Positions 29,601 to 34,419 of a stretch of DNA of 64,000 nt are shown here, piece by piece. The translations under genes and the position numbers were made by a program. The DNA is from Lampris incognitus. Its lineage: Eukaryota > Chordata > Actinopteri > Lampriformes > Lampridae. The stretch spans positions 28,768,166-28,832,165 of the forward strand of contig NC_079222.1 of the NCBI RefSeq assembly GCF_029633865.1. Direction: 5' to 3'. How positions within the stretch are numbered: position 1 is the first letter of the stretch; each line of letters opens with the position of its first letter. Under the pieces are notes generated by a model. It did no database searches. It saw only the letters and a list, made by a program, of their open reading frames with translations, and was not told the origin of the DNA.

Positions 29601-30950
29601 GTTTGGCAGGCATGCTGTTTTCTTACACCCTGCAACAGCACTAGGATAGGCATTTCCTCTTTCCAACTATTGAAAGCTCTACCCCGCGCTCTGTGCCAAA
29701 TATCCACTCCACCACTGCATTTTAATATCAAGTATTCTTAAAGGAATAGTTCATAATTTTTGAAGTCTATCTCTGTTTCATGCTCACTGCTCTGGAAGTG
29801 CATTGGTAGGTTTCATTTTCAGTCCATCCTTTCCATCCGTCCTTTCATCCTCATACAACACAAGCAGCCACAGCTTGCCATCTAGAGTTCAATGCAATTA
29901 AAGGGGAACAATACCTTGCTCAGTACAAAAAAGCACTCTGCAGTTCCACCAAAGATAACATGCTACTACAGCAGTCTATCATAATGAATACGAGTGGTCA
30001 TTAAAAAAATGCAATTGTTTTTATTGATAAATTCCTACTTAATATAAGCTTTACTCTGCTACTTCCTGCAACACAGCAAGCCCACAAACGATCACCAGTA
30101 TGAGTCAGTTCACTCTGGCACAGCAAAGCAAATACTATGAAGGAACTCAGCAATAAAAATGACAGTTAATTTTTTTAACGAGCCTTTGAAATTTGTTATG
30201 ATGGACTGCTGCTGCATCACATTAGCTTTGGCTGAACCATGGAGTGCTTTTTTGGACTCAAGGAGGAATGAAGATTTGTCCTCCATTAATTATATTTCAC
30301 TCTAGATAGCAAGGTCGAGCTGCATTGCCAGTAGGAATAAAAGGATCCATTACGGTCAAAATGAAACCTACCAATGTACTGCATGAGCATTGGGTATAAA
30401 ATAGGGAGAGACATCAGAAATTCTGGAGTATTCCTTTAAAGCAGTTTCATGTCTTGACTGGAATAATGGCACATGAGCGTGTATGGTGTTTGCCTGTGGT
30501 TAATGATGAAGAATTGTTCATGCTTTGAACTGACATTGTTCCTTTCAATTACAGGGCAAGTGTATCAACTTCACTCGTGGAAAATCCCACTCTTACCCTC
30601 GCTACCCTATCTACAACCATCCATCCACACCTATCTACACTCTGCCTCACAGTTATCATCGTCCTGCCTCACAGGACCTCTCCCAATTGCCTCCATCGCC
30701 AACTTCAACACTACCTCCACTGCCATCCACTCCCCCACCATCTTCCATAACACCTCCCCCATATACCCCACCCCCTATCAGAGCCCTACCACAAACCAAC
30801 CTGAGCCCTGTTTCTGCTCCACCAACCCCTCCACCCCTCTGCTCCTCCACACCCCCATCGCCAGCTGGCTTTCTACCTCCTCCACCTCAAGGTCCAGCCC
30901 CGTGTAGAGCTCCCCCTCCTTCTCGCCCTCCCCCCCGACCCTCTCATTAG
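1093..30950 (+). CDS. antxr1: Anthrax toxin receptor 1 (ANTXR1/TEM8), exons 2-18
   Basis: Type I membrane receptor with an extracellular von Willebrand A (integrin-like I) domain that binds collagens through a metal-ion-dependent adhesion site, and a cytoplasmic tail linked to actin; in mammals it also serves as a docking receptor for anthrax protective antigen (family knowledge). Seventeen exons were assembled by eye from acceptor/donor sites and phase. They encode about 558 residues without exon 1. Visible in order: vWA domain (exons 2-8) with the SxS part of DxSxS, the GGDT threonine in exon 4 and LTDGE aspartate in exon 6; Ig-like membrane-proximal part (exons 9-12); transmembrane helix plus WWFWPLCC (exon 13); acidic and [15 protein letters not shown] segments (exons 14-15); KWYSPIK (exon 16); proline-rich C-terminus (exon 18). 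All phases match across junctions. Exon 1 with the signal peptide is off the window. The wording of the vWA and tail favours ANTXR1 over ANTXR2; which fish paralogue it is cannot be told. Confidence 0.96.
1272..1343 (+). CDS. antxr1: ANTXR1 exon 3 (non-GT donor)
   Basis: Acceptor AG at 1270-1271. Encodes [20 protein letters not shown] then TED plus two bases of an Arg codon; this matches the family exon in length (72 nt) and phase. The base pair after the expected exon end is GA (1344-1345), not GT. A GT (GTGAAC) at 1368 would extend the exon by 24 nt, in frame and without a stop, to 1367. Either this is a rare GA-AG intron, or the exon is eight codons longer in this fish, or the base is a sequencing or population variant. 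Confidence 0.75.
1439..1520 (+). CDS. antxr1: ANTXR1 exon 4
   Basis: Acceptor AG at 1437-1438, donor GTGAGT from 1521. Encodes [20 protein letters not shown] then MHKGFQR. The threonine of GGDT is the second metal-coordinating segment of the vWA MIDAS. Confidence 0.95.
1629..1662 (+). CDS. antxr1: ANTXR1 exon 5
   Basis: A 34-nt mini-exon encoding [11 protein letters not shown] plus one base; acceptor TCTCTCAG, donor GTGAGT. Its length and phase match the 11-codon-plus-one exon of the vertebrate gene; ASEQIYY is conserved while the last four residues differ from mammals. Confidence 0.93.
1867..1946 (+). CDS. antxr1: ANTXR1 exon 6
   Basis: Encodes (G)[19 protein letters not shown] then FDLAERE. 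The aspartate in LTDGE is the third MIDAS segment. Acceptor TTTCAG, donor GTGAGT. Confidence 0.95.
2169..2603 (+). mobile_element. tRNA-derived SINE, copy 1 (near full length)
   Basis: Lies in intron 6. The head is tRNA-like: an A-box-like TAGTGTAGCGGTC and a perfect B box GGTTCGAATCC at about 2224-2234, the internal RNA polymerase III promoter. The body continues about 370 bp and ends in an A-rich then T-rich tail. The same unit occurs seven times in this window (2.2, 5.8, 17.5, 19.7, 32.8/33.9, 41.3 and 60 kb). I do not assign a database family name. Confidence 0.85.
2769..2837 (+). CDS. antxr1: ANTXR1 exon 7
   Basis: Encodes [20 protein letters not shown] then ETQ, in phase 0 at both ends. 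Acceptor CATCAG, donor [19 protein letters not shown] is a near-invariant ANTXR block. Confidence 0.96.
2858..2951 (+). repeat. (TATC)n-(TGTC)n compound microsatellite
   Basis: About 50 bp of TATC units run directly into about 42 bp of TGTC units. The array begins about 20 bp after the exon 7 donor and fills more than half of the 163-bp intron 7. Confidence 0.97.
3001..3081 (+). CDS. antxr1: ANTXR1 exon 8
   Basis: Encodes [20 protein letters not shown] then LQGIIDS, phase 0 at both ends, 81 nt as in mammals. Acceptor TTAACAG, donor GTATGA. End of the vWA domain. Confidence 0.96.
3222..3282 (+). CDS. antxr1: ANTXR1 exon 9
   Basis: Encodes [20 protein letters not shown] plus one base. Starts the membrane-proximal cysteine-containing domain. 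Acceptor ATTCAG, donor GTATTG. Confidence 0.95.
3345..4600 (-). mobile_element. Degenerate non-LTR retrotransposon (RT C-terminal half)
   Basis: Inserted antisense in intron 9. On the minus strand broken frames read [11 protein letters not shown] (about 4480), then a [17 protein letters not shown] block and the catalytic-motif stretch [11 protein letters not shown] at about 4180-4240, followed by the thumb-like FKFLGTHSN and a C-terminal [13 protein letters not shown]. The frames are interrupted by stops and shifts, so it is a dead copy truncated at its 5' end. The clade looks CR1/Rex1/L2-like; exact assignment needs a database comparison. Confidence 0.85.
4730..4828 (+). CDS. antxr1: ANTXR1 exon 10
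   Basis: Encodes (E)[19 protein letters not shown] then [13 protein letters not shown] plus one base. Acceptor TTTCAG, donor GTAAGT. Followed by the largest intron in the window (12.2 kb), which has taken up most of the mobile elements. Confidence 0.96.
4829..5398 (+). other. ANTXR1 intron 10, first part
   Basis: AT-rich intronic sequence with no exon, RNA gene or recognisable repeat. Confidence 0.5.
5399..5795 (-). mobile_element. Penelope-like element 3' fragment, left inverted arm
   Basis: On the minus strand this reads as the tail end of a GIY-YIG-type endonuclease ([17 protein letters not shown], then KEAIYVK-like, as clearly seen in the sister copy at 15.1 kb), followed by a 3' untranslated part ending TGAAGAGGTCACTT. 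The neighbouring sequence 5796-6470 repeats the same 3' part in the opposite orientation, giving an inverted arrangement. Assignment to Penelope-like elements rests on that endonuclease remnant and is inferred. Confidence 0.6.
5796..6470 (+). mobile_element. Penelope-like element 3' fragment, right inverted arm (SINE-interrupted)
   Basis: Plus-strand copy of the repeat whose minus-strand copy is at 5399-5795. It starts CATCTTACAATGCTGTG, is interrupted by a SINE at 5821-6230, and resumes with GCAAATCCTCTGTGAATAGT through GATGAAACGTTTCTC to TTTCTGTGAT. Confidence 0.6.
5821..6230 (+). mobile_element. tRNA-derived SINE, copy 2, inserted in Penelope-like arm
   Basis: B box GGTTCGAATCC at about 5877-5887. 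Flanked by an imperfect 8-bp duplication (TGTGTTTG at 5813-5820, TGTGATTG at 6231-6238). The A-rich 3' end has AAGAAGAAAAAAAG. Confidence 0.85.
6480..6960 (-). mobile_element. L2/CR1-like LINE fragment
   Basis: Minus-strand frame 6620-6934 reads [16 protein letters not shown], then [17 protein letters not shown] and [11 protein letters not shown], the post-catalytic part of fish L2-like reverse transcriptases. No catalytic motif is present; truncated and dead. Confidence 0.8.
6975..7370 (-). mobile_element. Dispersed repeat family A, copy 2 (inverted)
   Basis: Reverse complement of the repeat at 300-935 and 7630-8260, including the CATGTACTTGTGTACATGAA end and the CTGGCTGGGAGAG / GGCCCACGG blocks. 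Together with copy 3 it makes a loose inverted pair. Confidence 0.6.
7630..8260 (+). mobile_element. Dispersed repeat family A, copy 3
   Basis: Direct copy of the 300-935 repeat, with the T/G-rich 3' part ending CATGTACTTGCGTACATGAA. No coding content. Confidence 0.6.
8385..8475 (+). repeat. Short tandem repeat, about 28-36 bp units
   Basis: Three tandem units built on GTGTATGTCTGTGAAGTGTTT, followed by a TGGACAATAAACAT end. Confidence 0.75.
8651..8693 (+). repeat. (TAA)n microsatellite, 5' flank of R4/Dong-like LINE
   Basis: Continuous ATA/TAA run immediately before the LINE at 8694. A second (TAA)n tract follows the 3' end of the LINE at 12537-12582. Confidence 0.95.
9099..9764 (+). pseudogene. 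R4/Dong-like LINE, N-terminal ORF segment
   Basis: 221 codons of the LINE's single ORF: the end of the Myb-like DNA-binding segment, an S/T-poor stretch, then a long acidic/lysine-rich linker (9300-9480). The true frame extends upstream to about 9000. It ends in a stop that is not part of the normal element. Confidence 0.7.
10170..11483 (+). pseudogene. R4/Dong-like LINE reverse transcriptase (frameshifted)
   Basis: Read from three frames (10248-10730, 10646-11065, 10980-11483). Conserved RT segments run from the substrate-binding NWKAPGNDG through [11 protein letters not shown], the Q-G-D-S-L motif and YMDD to the thumb KYLRVNEG. A local duplication of ATTCAAAAAAGGAA near 11005-11035 marks one of the frame breaks. 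Confidence 0.8.
11800..12449 (+). pseudogene. R4/Dong-like LINE CCHC finger and restriction-like endonuclease
   Basis: CX2CX8HX4C finger, then RPD...D endonuclease core, then [18 protein letters not shown] and [12 protein letters not shown], ending in TAG at 12447-12449. An in-frame TGA follows IEIE, just before MWGV, so the domain is broken. Confidence 0.8.
12537..12582 (+). repeat. (TAA)n tract, 3' tail of R4/Dong-like LINE
   Basis: Imperfect ATAATA run directly after the LINE 3' untranslated region, pairing with the tract at 8651-8693. Confidence 0.9.
12583..13199 (+). mobile_element. TCAAG-headed interspersed repeat and microsatellites
   Basis: From 12617 a run of TCAAG units leads into ATAGCCCAATATCACAAAT, CTCAAGGGGCTTCACAGC and GGGATCTCTCTCCCAAGACG. 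The same consensus appears at 33219-33420 and inverted at 34305-34418, so it is a dispersed retroposon-like family. A (TAA)n(TCA)n microsatellite lies at 13013-13043. No gene. Confidence 0.7.
13202..14421 (-). mobile_element. Tc1/mariner element of DD36E type, apparently intact
   Basis: 1220 bp bounded by TA dinucleotides (13200-13201 and 14422-14423). Ends are inverted: CACTCACTGGCCACTTTGTT on the left, and on the right the complement, with one or two differences. A single uninterrupted transposase ORF fills it on the minus strand. Lies in intron 10 of ANTXR1, antisense to the gene. Confidence 0.95.
13234..14274 (-). CDS. Tc1/mariner transposase, DD36E, full length
   Basis: 346 residues, the usual size for the superfamily, cutting and rejoining DNA at TA sites. 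N-terminal paired-type helix-turn-helix DNA-binding region (residues about 1-120, [20 protein letters not shown]). RNase-H-fold catalytic core: first Asp in VAWSDESRF, second in FQQDNAPCH, Glu in SPIEHLWD. I count 36 residues between the second Asp and the Glu, which fits the Incomer (DD36E) group rather than classical DD34E Tc1. No stop or frameshift, so it could be active or recently active. The start was chosen as the ATG before [12 protein letters not shown], about 145 bp inside the right end. Confidence 0.93.
   Translation of the reverse strand: MGKKGDLSDFERGMVVGARRAGLSISETADLLAFSRTTISRVYREWSEKEKISSERQFCGRKCLVDARGQRRMARLVRADRKATLTQITTHYNRGMQKSISERTTHRTLRQMGYSSRRPHRVPLLSAKNRKLRLQFAQTHQNWTIEDWKNVAWSDESRFLLRHSDGRVRIWRQQHESMDPSCLVSTVQAAGGGVMVWGIFSWHTLGPLVPIEHRVNATAYLSIVADHVHPFMTTVFPSSDGYFQQDNAPCHKARIISDWFLEHDNEFTVLKWPPQSPDLSPIEHLWDVVDREIRIMDVQPTNLQQLRDAIMSIWTKLSEECFQYLVESMPRRIKAVLKAKGGPTRY
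14424..14796 (+). other. ANTXR1 intron 10, unassigned segment
   Basis: No exon, RNA gene or clear repeat recognised. Confidence 0.4.
14797..15275 (-). mobile_element. Penelope-like element 3' fragment, left inverted arm (second locus)
   Basis: Minus strand reads [20 protein letters not shown], then [20 protein letters not shown], the C-terminal part of a GIY-YIG endonuclease remnant with the conserved R...EA..I pattern, then a 3' part with TGAAGAGGTCACTTAGATGA and GATGAAACGTTTCTC. The opposite-strand copy is at 15742-16005. Confidence 0.65.
15276..15741 (+). mobile_element. LINE 3' end between inverted Penelope-like arms
   Basis: A short frame reads [20 protein letters not shown] then [14 protein letters not shown], typical of the extreme C-terminus of fish Rex1/L2-like LINEs, followed by a T-rich region and an end CAGGGATGAATAATGTATTT with a TTCTGATTCTGAT tail. 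Confidence 0.65.
15742..16005 (+). mobile_element. Penelope-like element 3' fragment, right inverted arm (second locus)
   Basis: Starts ATCTTACAATGCTGTGATTA and ends ATGAACCGATTCCACTTTCT. Near-identical to 5796-6470 once that copy's SINE is removed. Contains a short internal duplication of GGTGGGGATACCTGCAG-type sequence (15860-15905). Confidence 0.65.
16006..17011 (+). other. ANTXR1 intron 10, last part
   Basis: 16297-16415 is a partial copy of dispersed repeat family B (ATCCATTATCCAAACCGCTT ... GGGCGGCAGGCGGGCAGAC). The rest has no recognisable feature; the final CATTGCACAG is the exon 11 acceptor. Confidence 0.55.
17012..17081 (+). CDS. antxr1: ANTXR1 exon 11
   Basis: Encodes (M)[19 protein letters not shown] then KEG and two bases. 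Acceptor CACAG, donor [15 protein letters not shown] is an ANTXR1 signature. Confidence 0.96.
17481..17882 (+). mobile_element. tRNA-derived SINE, copy 3
   Basis: Full body with a degraded head (A box shortened, B box CAGTTCGAATC at about 17523-17533). Exact 9-bp target duplication AATAGCAGG at 17472-17480 and 17883-17891. In intron 11. Confidence 0.9.
18254..18332 (+). CDS. antxr1: ANTXR1 exon 12
   Basis: Encodes (T)[19 protein letters not shown] then TITAVGC. Acceptor TTAAAG, donor GTAAGT. VSMN(D/N)GLSFISSSV is conserved and precedes the membrane segment. Confidence 0.95.
18333..19281 (+). other. ANTXR1 intron 12
   Basis: AT-rich; nothing recognisable on either strand. Confidence 0.5.
19282..19377 (+). 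CDS. antxr1: ANTXR1 exon 13 (transmembrane)
   Basis: Encodes [20 protein letters not shown] then [12 protein letters not shown]: one hydrophobic helix of about 22 residues followed by the aromatic/cysteine WWFWPLCC boundary, conserved in ANTXR1. Acceptor TTCCAG, donor GTAAGG. Confidence 0.97.
19672..20104 (+). mobile_element. tRNA-derived SINE, copy 4
   Basis: In intron 13. 10-bp exact target duplication ATTTTGTGTG (19662-19671 and 20105-20114). Ends in an A then G-rich tail. Confidence 0.9.
20160..20201 (+). CDS. antxr1: ANTXR1 exon 14
   Basis: 42-nt exon encoding [14 protein letters not shown], phase 0. Acceptor ACATAG, donor GTGAGT. Corresponds to the mammalian IIKEVPPPPAEESE exon; short and divergent. 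Confidence 0.88.
20202..20899 (+). other. ANTXR1 intron 14, first part
   Basis: AT-rich, with no exon or assignable repeat. Confidence 0.45.
20900..22420 (-). mobile_element. L2/CR1-like LINE, degenerate
   Basis: Minus-strand pieces in the right order: [18 protein letters not shown] (about 22120), a palm N-terminal stretch to 21926, then [20 protein letters not shown] (about 21350), and a C-terminal [17 protein letters not shown] end near 20950. The central catalytic part is deleted. Confidence 0.75.
22425..22447 (+). repeat. (TG)n microsatellite
   Basis: Uninterrupted GT dinucleotides. Confidence 0.9.
22800..23436 (-). pseudogene. Ty3/gypsy Gag fragment
   Basis: Minus-strand ORF 22930-23436 (168 codons) matches fish Ty3/gypsy Gag: [40 protein letters not shown] and a C-terminal [13 protein letters not shown]. 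Further along the minus strand (22800-22930), after stops, a degraded CCHC knuckle is recognisable (CxxC followed by KRECxL-like residues). No protease or RT follows. Isolated antisense fragment in intron 14. Confidence 0.8.
23518..23613 (+). CDS. antxr1: ANTXR1 exon 15
   Basis: Encodes [20 protein letters not shown] then [12 protein letters not shown]. Cytoplasmic segment nearly identical to mammals. Acceptor GTTTAG, donor GTAGAA (weak). Confidence 0.97.
24005..24469. mobile_element. 465-bp terminal-inverted-repeat element in the 5S SINE
   Basis: Left end TGACCTTTCGCAAAGTACCG and right end GGACTTTGCGAAAGGTCA are inverted repeats; GC-rich ends, no ORF. Non-autonomous DNA transposon. The superfamily is not clear from the ends. 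Confidence 0.8.
24749..24846 (-). repeat. 5S rRNA-like SINE head (not a functional 5S gene)
   Basis: The complement of 24749-24846 follows vertebrate 5S rRNA from GCCATACC through GCTAAGC to TACTTGGATGAGAGACC, with many substitutions and small deletions. It carries the position of the internal pol III promoter. Too diverged and fused to a SINE body to be a working 5S gene. Confidence 0.75.
24853..26059 (+). other. ANTXR1 intron 15, middle
   Basis: No exon recognised. AT-rich; a short (TCA)n run at 25202-25217. Confidence 0.45.
26060..26400 (-). mobile_element. Second 5S-derived SINE fragment, rearranged
   Basis: 26080-26162 is 5S-like (TTTCCCATCCACTTACTAGC ... TTAGCTTCTGTCATTCAGCA) and 26330-26400 is body sequence (AGAGGGAAGACTGCTCCCTA). 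The order is swapped relative to the copy at 24.7 kb. Confidence 0.6.
26580..26747 (+). CDS. antxr1: ANTXR1 exon 16
   Basis: 56 codons: [20 protein letters not shown] then [11 protein letters not shown] ... KWYSPIK. Acceptor GTTCAG, donor GTGCAG. Part of the conserved cytoplasmic tail. Confidence 0.97.
26798..27233. mobile_element. hAT-like non-autonomous element
   Basis: Ends GGGGTTCCCAAACTTTTCCA and CCCCCACTTTGAAAACCC are degenerate inverted repeats of the fish/vertebrate hAT-type CAGGGGTTCYCAAACTTT terminus. Flanking 8-bp duplication GTAGCTTA (26790-26797) / GTAGCTCA (27234-27241). No ORF. Starts 50 bp after the exon 16 donor. Confidence 0.7.
27282..27623. repeat. CpG-rich foldback element, arms about 105 bp
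   Basis: Left arm from AGGTCGTCAAATACCGACGC to GGGCTTTCAAGTAACGTCA is mirrored by the right arm TGACGTTAGTTGAAAGCCC ... GTCGGTATTTGACGACCT. The loop of about 125 bp is unrelated. Strikingly CpG-rich compared with the AT-rich intron around it. Confidence 0.9.
27667..28164. repeat. AT-rich foldback element, arms about 175 bp
   Basis: Left arm GGTGACACTTTATAACTACA ... through CCAATGGTTAGTGTGTTAAT; right arm is the complement, ending GTAGTTATAACGTGTTACC. Non-autonomous DNA-transposon-like, no ORF. Only 43 bp from the preceding CpG-rich foldback. Confidence 0.9.
28165..28983 (+). other. ANTXR1 intron 16, last part
   Basis: Nothing recognisable apart from the exon 17 acceptor. Confidence 0.45.
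28984..29064 (+). CDS. antxr1: ANTXR1 exon 17
   Basis: Encodes [20 protein letters not shown] then RPLPGDK; 81 nt, phase 0. Acceptor ATTTAG, donor GTGAGA. Long-isoform cytoplasmic segment, highly conserved. Confidence 0.97.
29065..29737 (+). other. ANTXR1 intron 17, first part
   Basis: No gene or repeat recognised except a C homopolymer at about 29261-29272. Confidence 0.45.
29742..30435. mobile_element. piggyBac-like non-autonomous element (694 bp)
   Basis: Bounded by TTAA at 29738-29741 and 30436-30439. Terminal inverted repeats of about 85 bp begin AGGAATAG / end ATTCCT and both include CATTGGTAGGTTTCATTTT. No ORF. TTAA target duplication is the piggyBac hallmark; the superfamily call is inferred from that. 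Confidence 0.75.
30555..30950 (+). CDS. antxr1: ANTXR1 exon 18 (proline-rich C-terminus)
   Basis: Acceptor TTACAG; encodes [20 protein letters not shown] and then about 110 residues rich in Pro/Ser/Thr, ending [14 protein letters not shown] and TAG at 30948-30950. The final [12 protein letters not shown] is the mammalian C-terminus. About 131 residues, noticeably longer than the roughly 85 in mammals, because of an expanded proline-rich middle. Confidence 0.96.
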   Translation, partial: GKCINFTRGKSHSYPRYPIYNHPSTPIYTLPHSYHRPASQDLSQLPPSPTSTLPPLPSTPPPSSITPPPYTPPPIRALPQTNLSPVSAPPTPPPLCSSTPPSPAGFLPPPPQGPAPCRAPPPSRPPPRPSH

Positions 30951-32725
30951 CATCTCACAGATGATATGAATGGAATTGTTAAGTCAGAGGACTCAACCAT
31001 ATCTAATGGGGGTATCTGAGATGAAGCATCTCCAGTGACTTCAGGTCCATTCGATATTTTCAGCTACACTGCCCAGCTGCAATACCTGTTCAGTGAGAAT
31101 TTTCATTGATGTTTTGCAATCTAATGAATACCTGTGACATCACATGTACTCTCTTATTTTTTCATTCTAGCAGGTGAACTTTTTGTGGAGCAAGCAGAGC
31201 TTTGACAATGAAAGAGCCTGTCCAATGATTTTATTTCAGAATGATACATTTTATTGTGGAATATTAATGTTGGGAGTGTAATTTTTTTCAGCTTCAGGGT
31301 TATAATTTGATTTGCTGTACATGTTTTAGCACACCTCCTCTGAGCACAGCCAATCTTCAGGAGGTTGAGGGAGCAAGGCCCTGAATTCAAAAGATACCTT
31401 ATTGATAGCCAGCTAGCTTGCTAACTTGCATGATGTTGCTAGGCATCTATTTGAAAAGAGACCAACTGATAGACTGACTGATGATGACAGTTCATTGACT
31501 GTCCAATCAAATCAGGGTTTTAAATAATTTAATTTATTACCAGTGGCAGGTTGGTCAGGTGAAATGGTTTAATTATACTGACAAACAGGATAATTTTTCA
31601 AGGGGCTTTAGCCATATTTCCACAATAGCAACAATTCTAACATTTTGGTGACTTACCATTAACAAAACCCCTGTTAAACAACAACAAAATCAGAAAACAT
31701 GATCTTCAATTGTCTAGTGTAACTAGTGGAGTGTAGCAAATAATGCTTTAAAAATGTCTCTATCAGGGGCAGGCTGTTGATAGTCACAATGTGCTTTTGA
31801 ATGGTAAATACTAGTAGTTTATTCTCTGCATGACTTGAATTGGATCTTAAGATCTGATGTAGACCTTACACTGCTTAGTGCAGCAAAACAAAATACATCA
31901 TAATTCAATTAACAGAAAAAAACCCCAACGGCTCAGTACTTAATCATGTGTTTTACACGTGTATCTTTGACGGCCATATTTGCTGTCCTGAAAATAAGTA
32001 TTTCTGTCAGTACATATCTTATTAAATATTGCATCTGAAGTATAATTTCCATGGCCAAGCACAAAGAATTGCTTTAATTTTTCTCAAACCATGATGTGAT
32101 TTCAAGGCATCTTTCTGAATTAAAGGCAACAGTGACAATTATGCTATTGCTATTTTCACAGTACTGAGTTTAATTAATATTTGTTGTTGATTGACAGCTT
32201 TTAATTTAAAAAAACACAACTATAAACCAAAGTAGAAATCATTTTTAAGATGCTTTGCTTAGTGTAAGAATGTTAAGGTGTTGTAGAAAGATGTTAGAGA
32301 TTGGGTTTCAGTATTTTCTTGAATAAGATCCCTGATTATGTGCAGGACCATTGGTCATGATAAGAATATAATTAAATATATTTCAGTACAGATTCTGACC
32401 TTAATGAACATCTGTTATTTCAAGACATGTCTTTTAATTTGTGTGAAATATGGTGCCACTGGACTATCTGCATAGCTTATTGTGGAATACGTCTTTATGT
32501 TGAGTATAACGCTACAGCTTTTATGCTTGCTGTGCCATCATGTTTTTCCAGAGATGTTATCTATTGTCACCAAGCCATGTATATATCATTAAATTCTTGA
32601 ATGAACAGGTTGCTTATAAACTGAATAATTTTTATATGCTCCAACACAAAAGGCCTCAAACACTGAGACCATTTAAAACATGAAAACCTGATACAAAATA
32701 AAACAGTTTTTGTCTTTCACAGCAT
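30951..32725 (+). other. antxr1: ANTXR1 3' untranslated region
   Basis: AT-rich, no repeats recognised. AATAAA at 32697-32702 followed by a T-rich and GT-containing stretch is a plausible poly(A) site; an ATTAAA lies near 32590. Confidence 0.7.
32697..32702 (+). terminator. Poly(A) signal AATAAA for ANTXR1
   Basis: Canonical hexamer about 1.75 kb after the stop codon with GTTTTTGTCTTT just downstream. Confidence 0.6.
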
Positions 32726-32794
32726 CAGCTGAGCCTGGGCCTGCTTACTCAGACTACAGTACTGTTGGCTAATGAGCAACTCTTCTTCTTTCTT

Positions 32795-33009
32795 TTTTTT
32801 GCACCCCCCCTCTTTTCTCCCCAATTGTACTTGGCCAATCACCCCATTCGCTGAGCCGTCCCGGTCACTGATCCAGCCCCTCTGCCGATCTGGGGAGGGC
32901 TGCAGACTACCACATGCCTCCTCCGATACATGTGGAGTCGCCAGCTGTTTCCTTTCTCCTGACAGTGAGGAGTTTCGCCAGGGGGACACAGCGCATGGGA
33001 GGTTCACAC
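32795..33009 (-). mobile_element. tRNA-derived SINE, copy 5, 3' half
   Basis: Minus-strand 3' half of the SINE (CCCAATTGTACTTGGCCAAT ... GGAGTTTCGCCAGGGGGACA on the plus strand). The 5' half is 33887-34117. The two halves were separated by the hAT-like insertion. Confidence 0.88.
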
Positions 33010-33886
33010 TTGGGCTGCACAACATATCGAACATTTACTTTCATTGCGATATCAACATGCGTGATATACGTATTGCAAAAGACTGCTTGAACTGCGATAA
33101 ACGCCAAGCACGGGCCATGCAGTCACACGCTGCATACTACCAGGAGTTTGTGTTGACTTTGGTGCCCCCTTCTGGAGATAAGGCAGGAGTGTCACTTGGG
33201 CGATTCCACCTCAGTAACAAGTCAAGTCAAGTCAAGTCAATTTCATTTGCATAGCCCAATATCACAAATTACAAATTTGTCTCAAGGGGCTTTACAGCAA
33301 TACAACATCCTGCCCTTAGACCCTCGCATTGGATAAAGAAGAACTCCTTAAAAAAAAACAACCTTTAGCAAGTCCAGAAGCGGGAGCTCGCGCCACGGCT
33401 GCTTCATTCTCCGTAGAGAGGGAGCACCATACAACACAATATAATGTAAAAAATAGAATTCTAACATTAGTTACTCACTCTGCAAAACTGGTAAGACATC
33501 AGTTTTAAATTGAGACTGTTGCGTAATCATTTATAATATAAACTCCTAGTAGCTGCTTTAAACAGGCCTAGCTGTTGTGTTAAAGTGACGAAGAAATTGT
33601 ATTGCCATACAACGAAGTTGGTGGTATTTGTTCATTGTCAATATAGCGGCTGTAGCCAGGTGCATTTGTTTCAATAAAACCATGTTGCTGGAATGGAAAT
33701 AACACATTTCATTTTTTTATTCAGTGTGCATAGGCTGTCCTTTGTCTGGGGTCTGTGTTAGCAGCAAACCTAAAGCAGAAAGACATTAAAACTGTATACT
33801 TCAATATTTTCTATTTATCACGTGTCATCAAAATATTCAACAACGTTATAGCATATCACATGTTTTCCTAATATTGTGCAGCCCTA
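33010..33886. mobile_element. hAT-like element, 877 bp, inserted in a SINE
   Basis: Ends TTGGGCTGCACAACATATCG and AATATTGTGCAGCCCTA are inverted repeats of the hAT-type TAGGGCTGCACAATAT terminus. Flanking 8-mers GTTCACAC (33002-33009) and GATCATGC (33887-33894) both derive from the intact SINE's GATCACGC. No transposase; contains a nested TCAAG-headed repeat at 33219-33420. Confidence 0.88.
33219..33420 (+). mobile_element. TCAAG-headed repeat nested in the hAT-like element
   Basis: CAAGTCAAGTCAAGTCAATT, then CATAGCCCAATATCACAAAT, as at 12617. Confidence 0.75.
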
Positions 33887-34117
33887 GATCATGCTATTCC
33901 CCCCGGTTCCCCCTCCCCCCGAACAGGTGCGCTGACCGACCAGAGGAGGCGCTATTGCAGCGACCAGGACACATTCCAACATCTGGCTTCCCACCCGCAG
34001 ACACAGCCAATTGTGTCCGCAGGGACGCCCGACCAAGTCGGAAGTAACGCGGGGATTCGAACCGGCGATACCCGTGCTGGTAGGCAACAGAATAGCTCGC
34101 TACACTACCCGGATGCC
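33887..34117 (-). mobile_element. tRNA-derived SINE, copy 5, 5' half
   Basis: Minus-strand head and body; the B box complement GGATTCGAACC is at about 34052-34062. Confidence 0.88.
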
Positions 34118-34304
34118 CTGGATGGAGAGACTTTTGAACTCGGAGGTTGTGGCAATCTGCTGCCACTACCTGGGTTACCCAACACGGAGACACGGACACA
34201 GATCATACATGAGGGCAAAACAGCCCATTTAGTAAACAAAGTTTAAAAACACCAGAGTTAAAACCATATGGAAAAGATTTAACACAAATGGTCATTAATA
34301 GTAA

Positions 34305-34419
34305 TATAATTCTGTTATCCTCTTTCAATGTTGTATTCTGTAAATTGTGTTTTGTTCTATACGCACAACATCAATTGCACGTCTGTCCATCTTGAGAGAG
34401 ATCCCTCCTCTGTTACTCT
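34305..34419 (-). mobile_element. TCAAG-headed repeat fragment (inverted)
   Basis: Complement of the internal part of the 12617 family (CTTTCAATGTTGTATTCTGT ... GAGAGAGATCCCTCCTCTGT). The gypsy LTR at 34420 is inserted at its edge. Confidence 0.65.

Noticed and set aside
30656..30850. Glycine-rich minus-strand ORF
   Set aside because: It is the complement of the ANTXR1 proline-rich exon.
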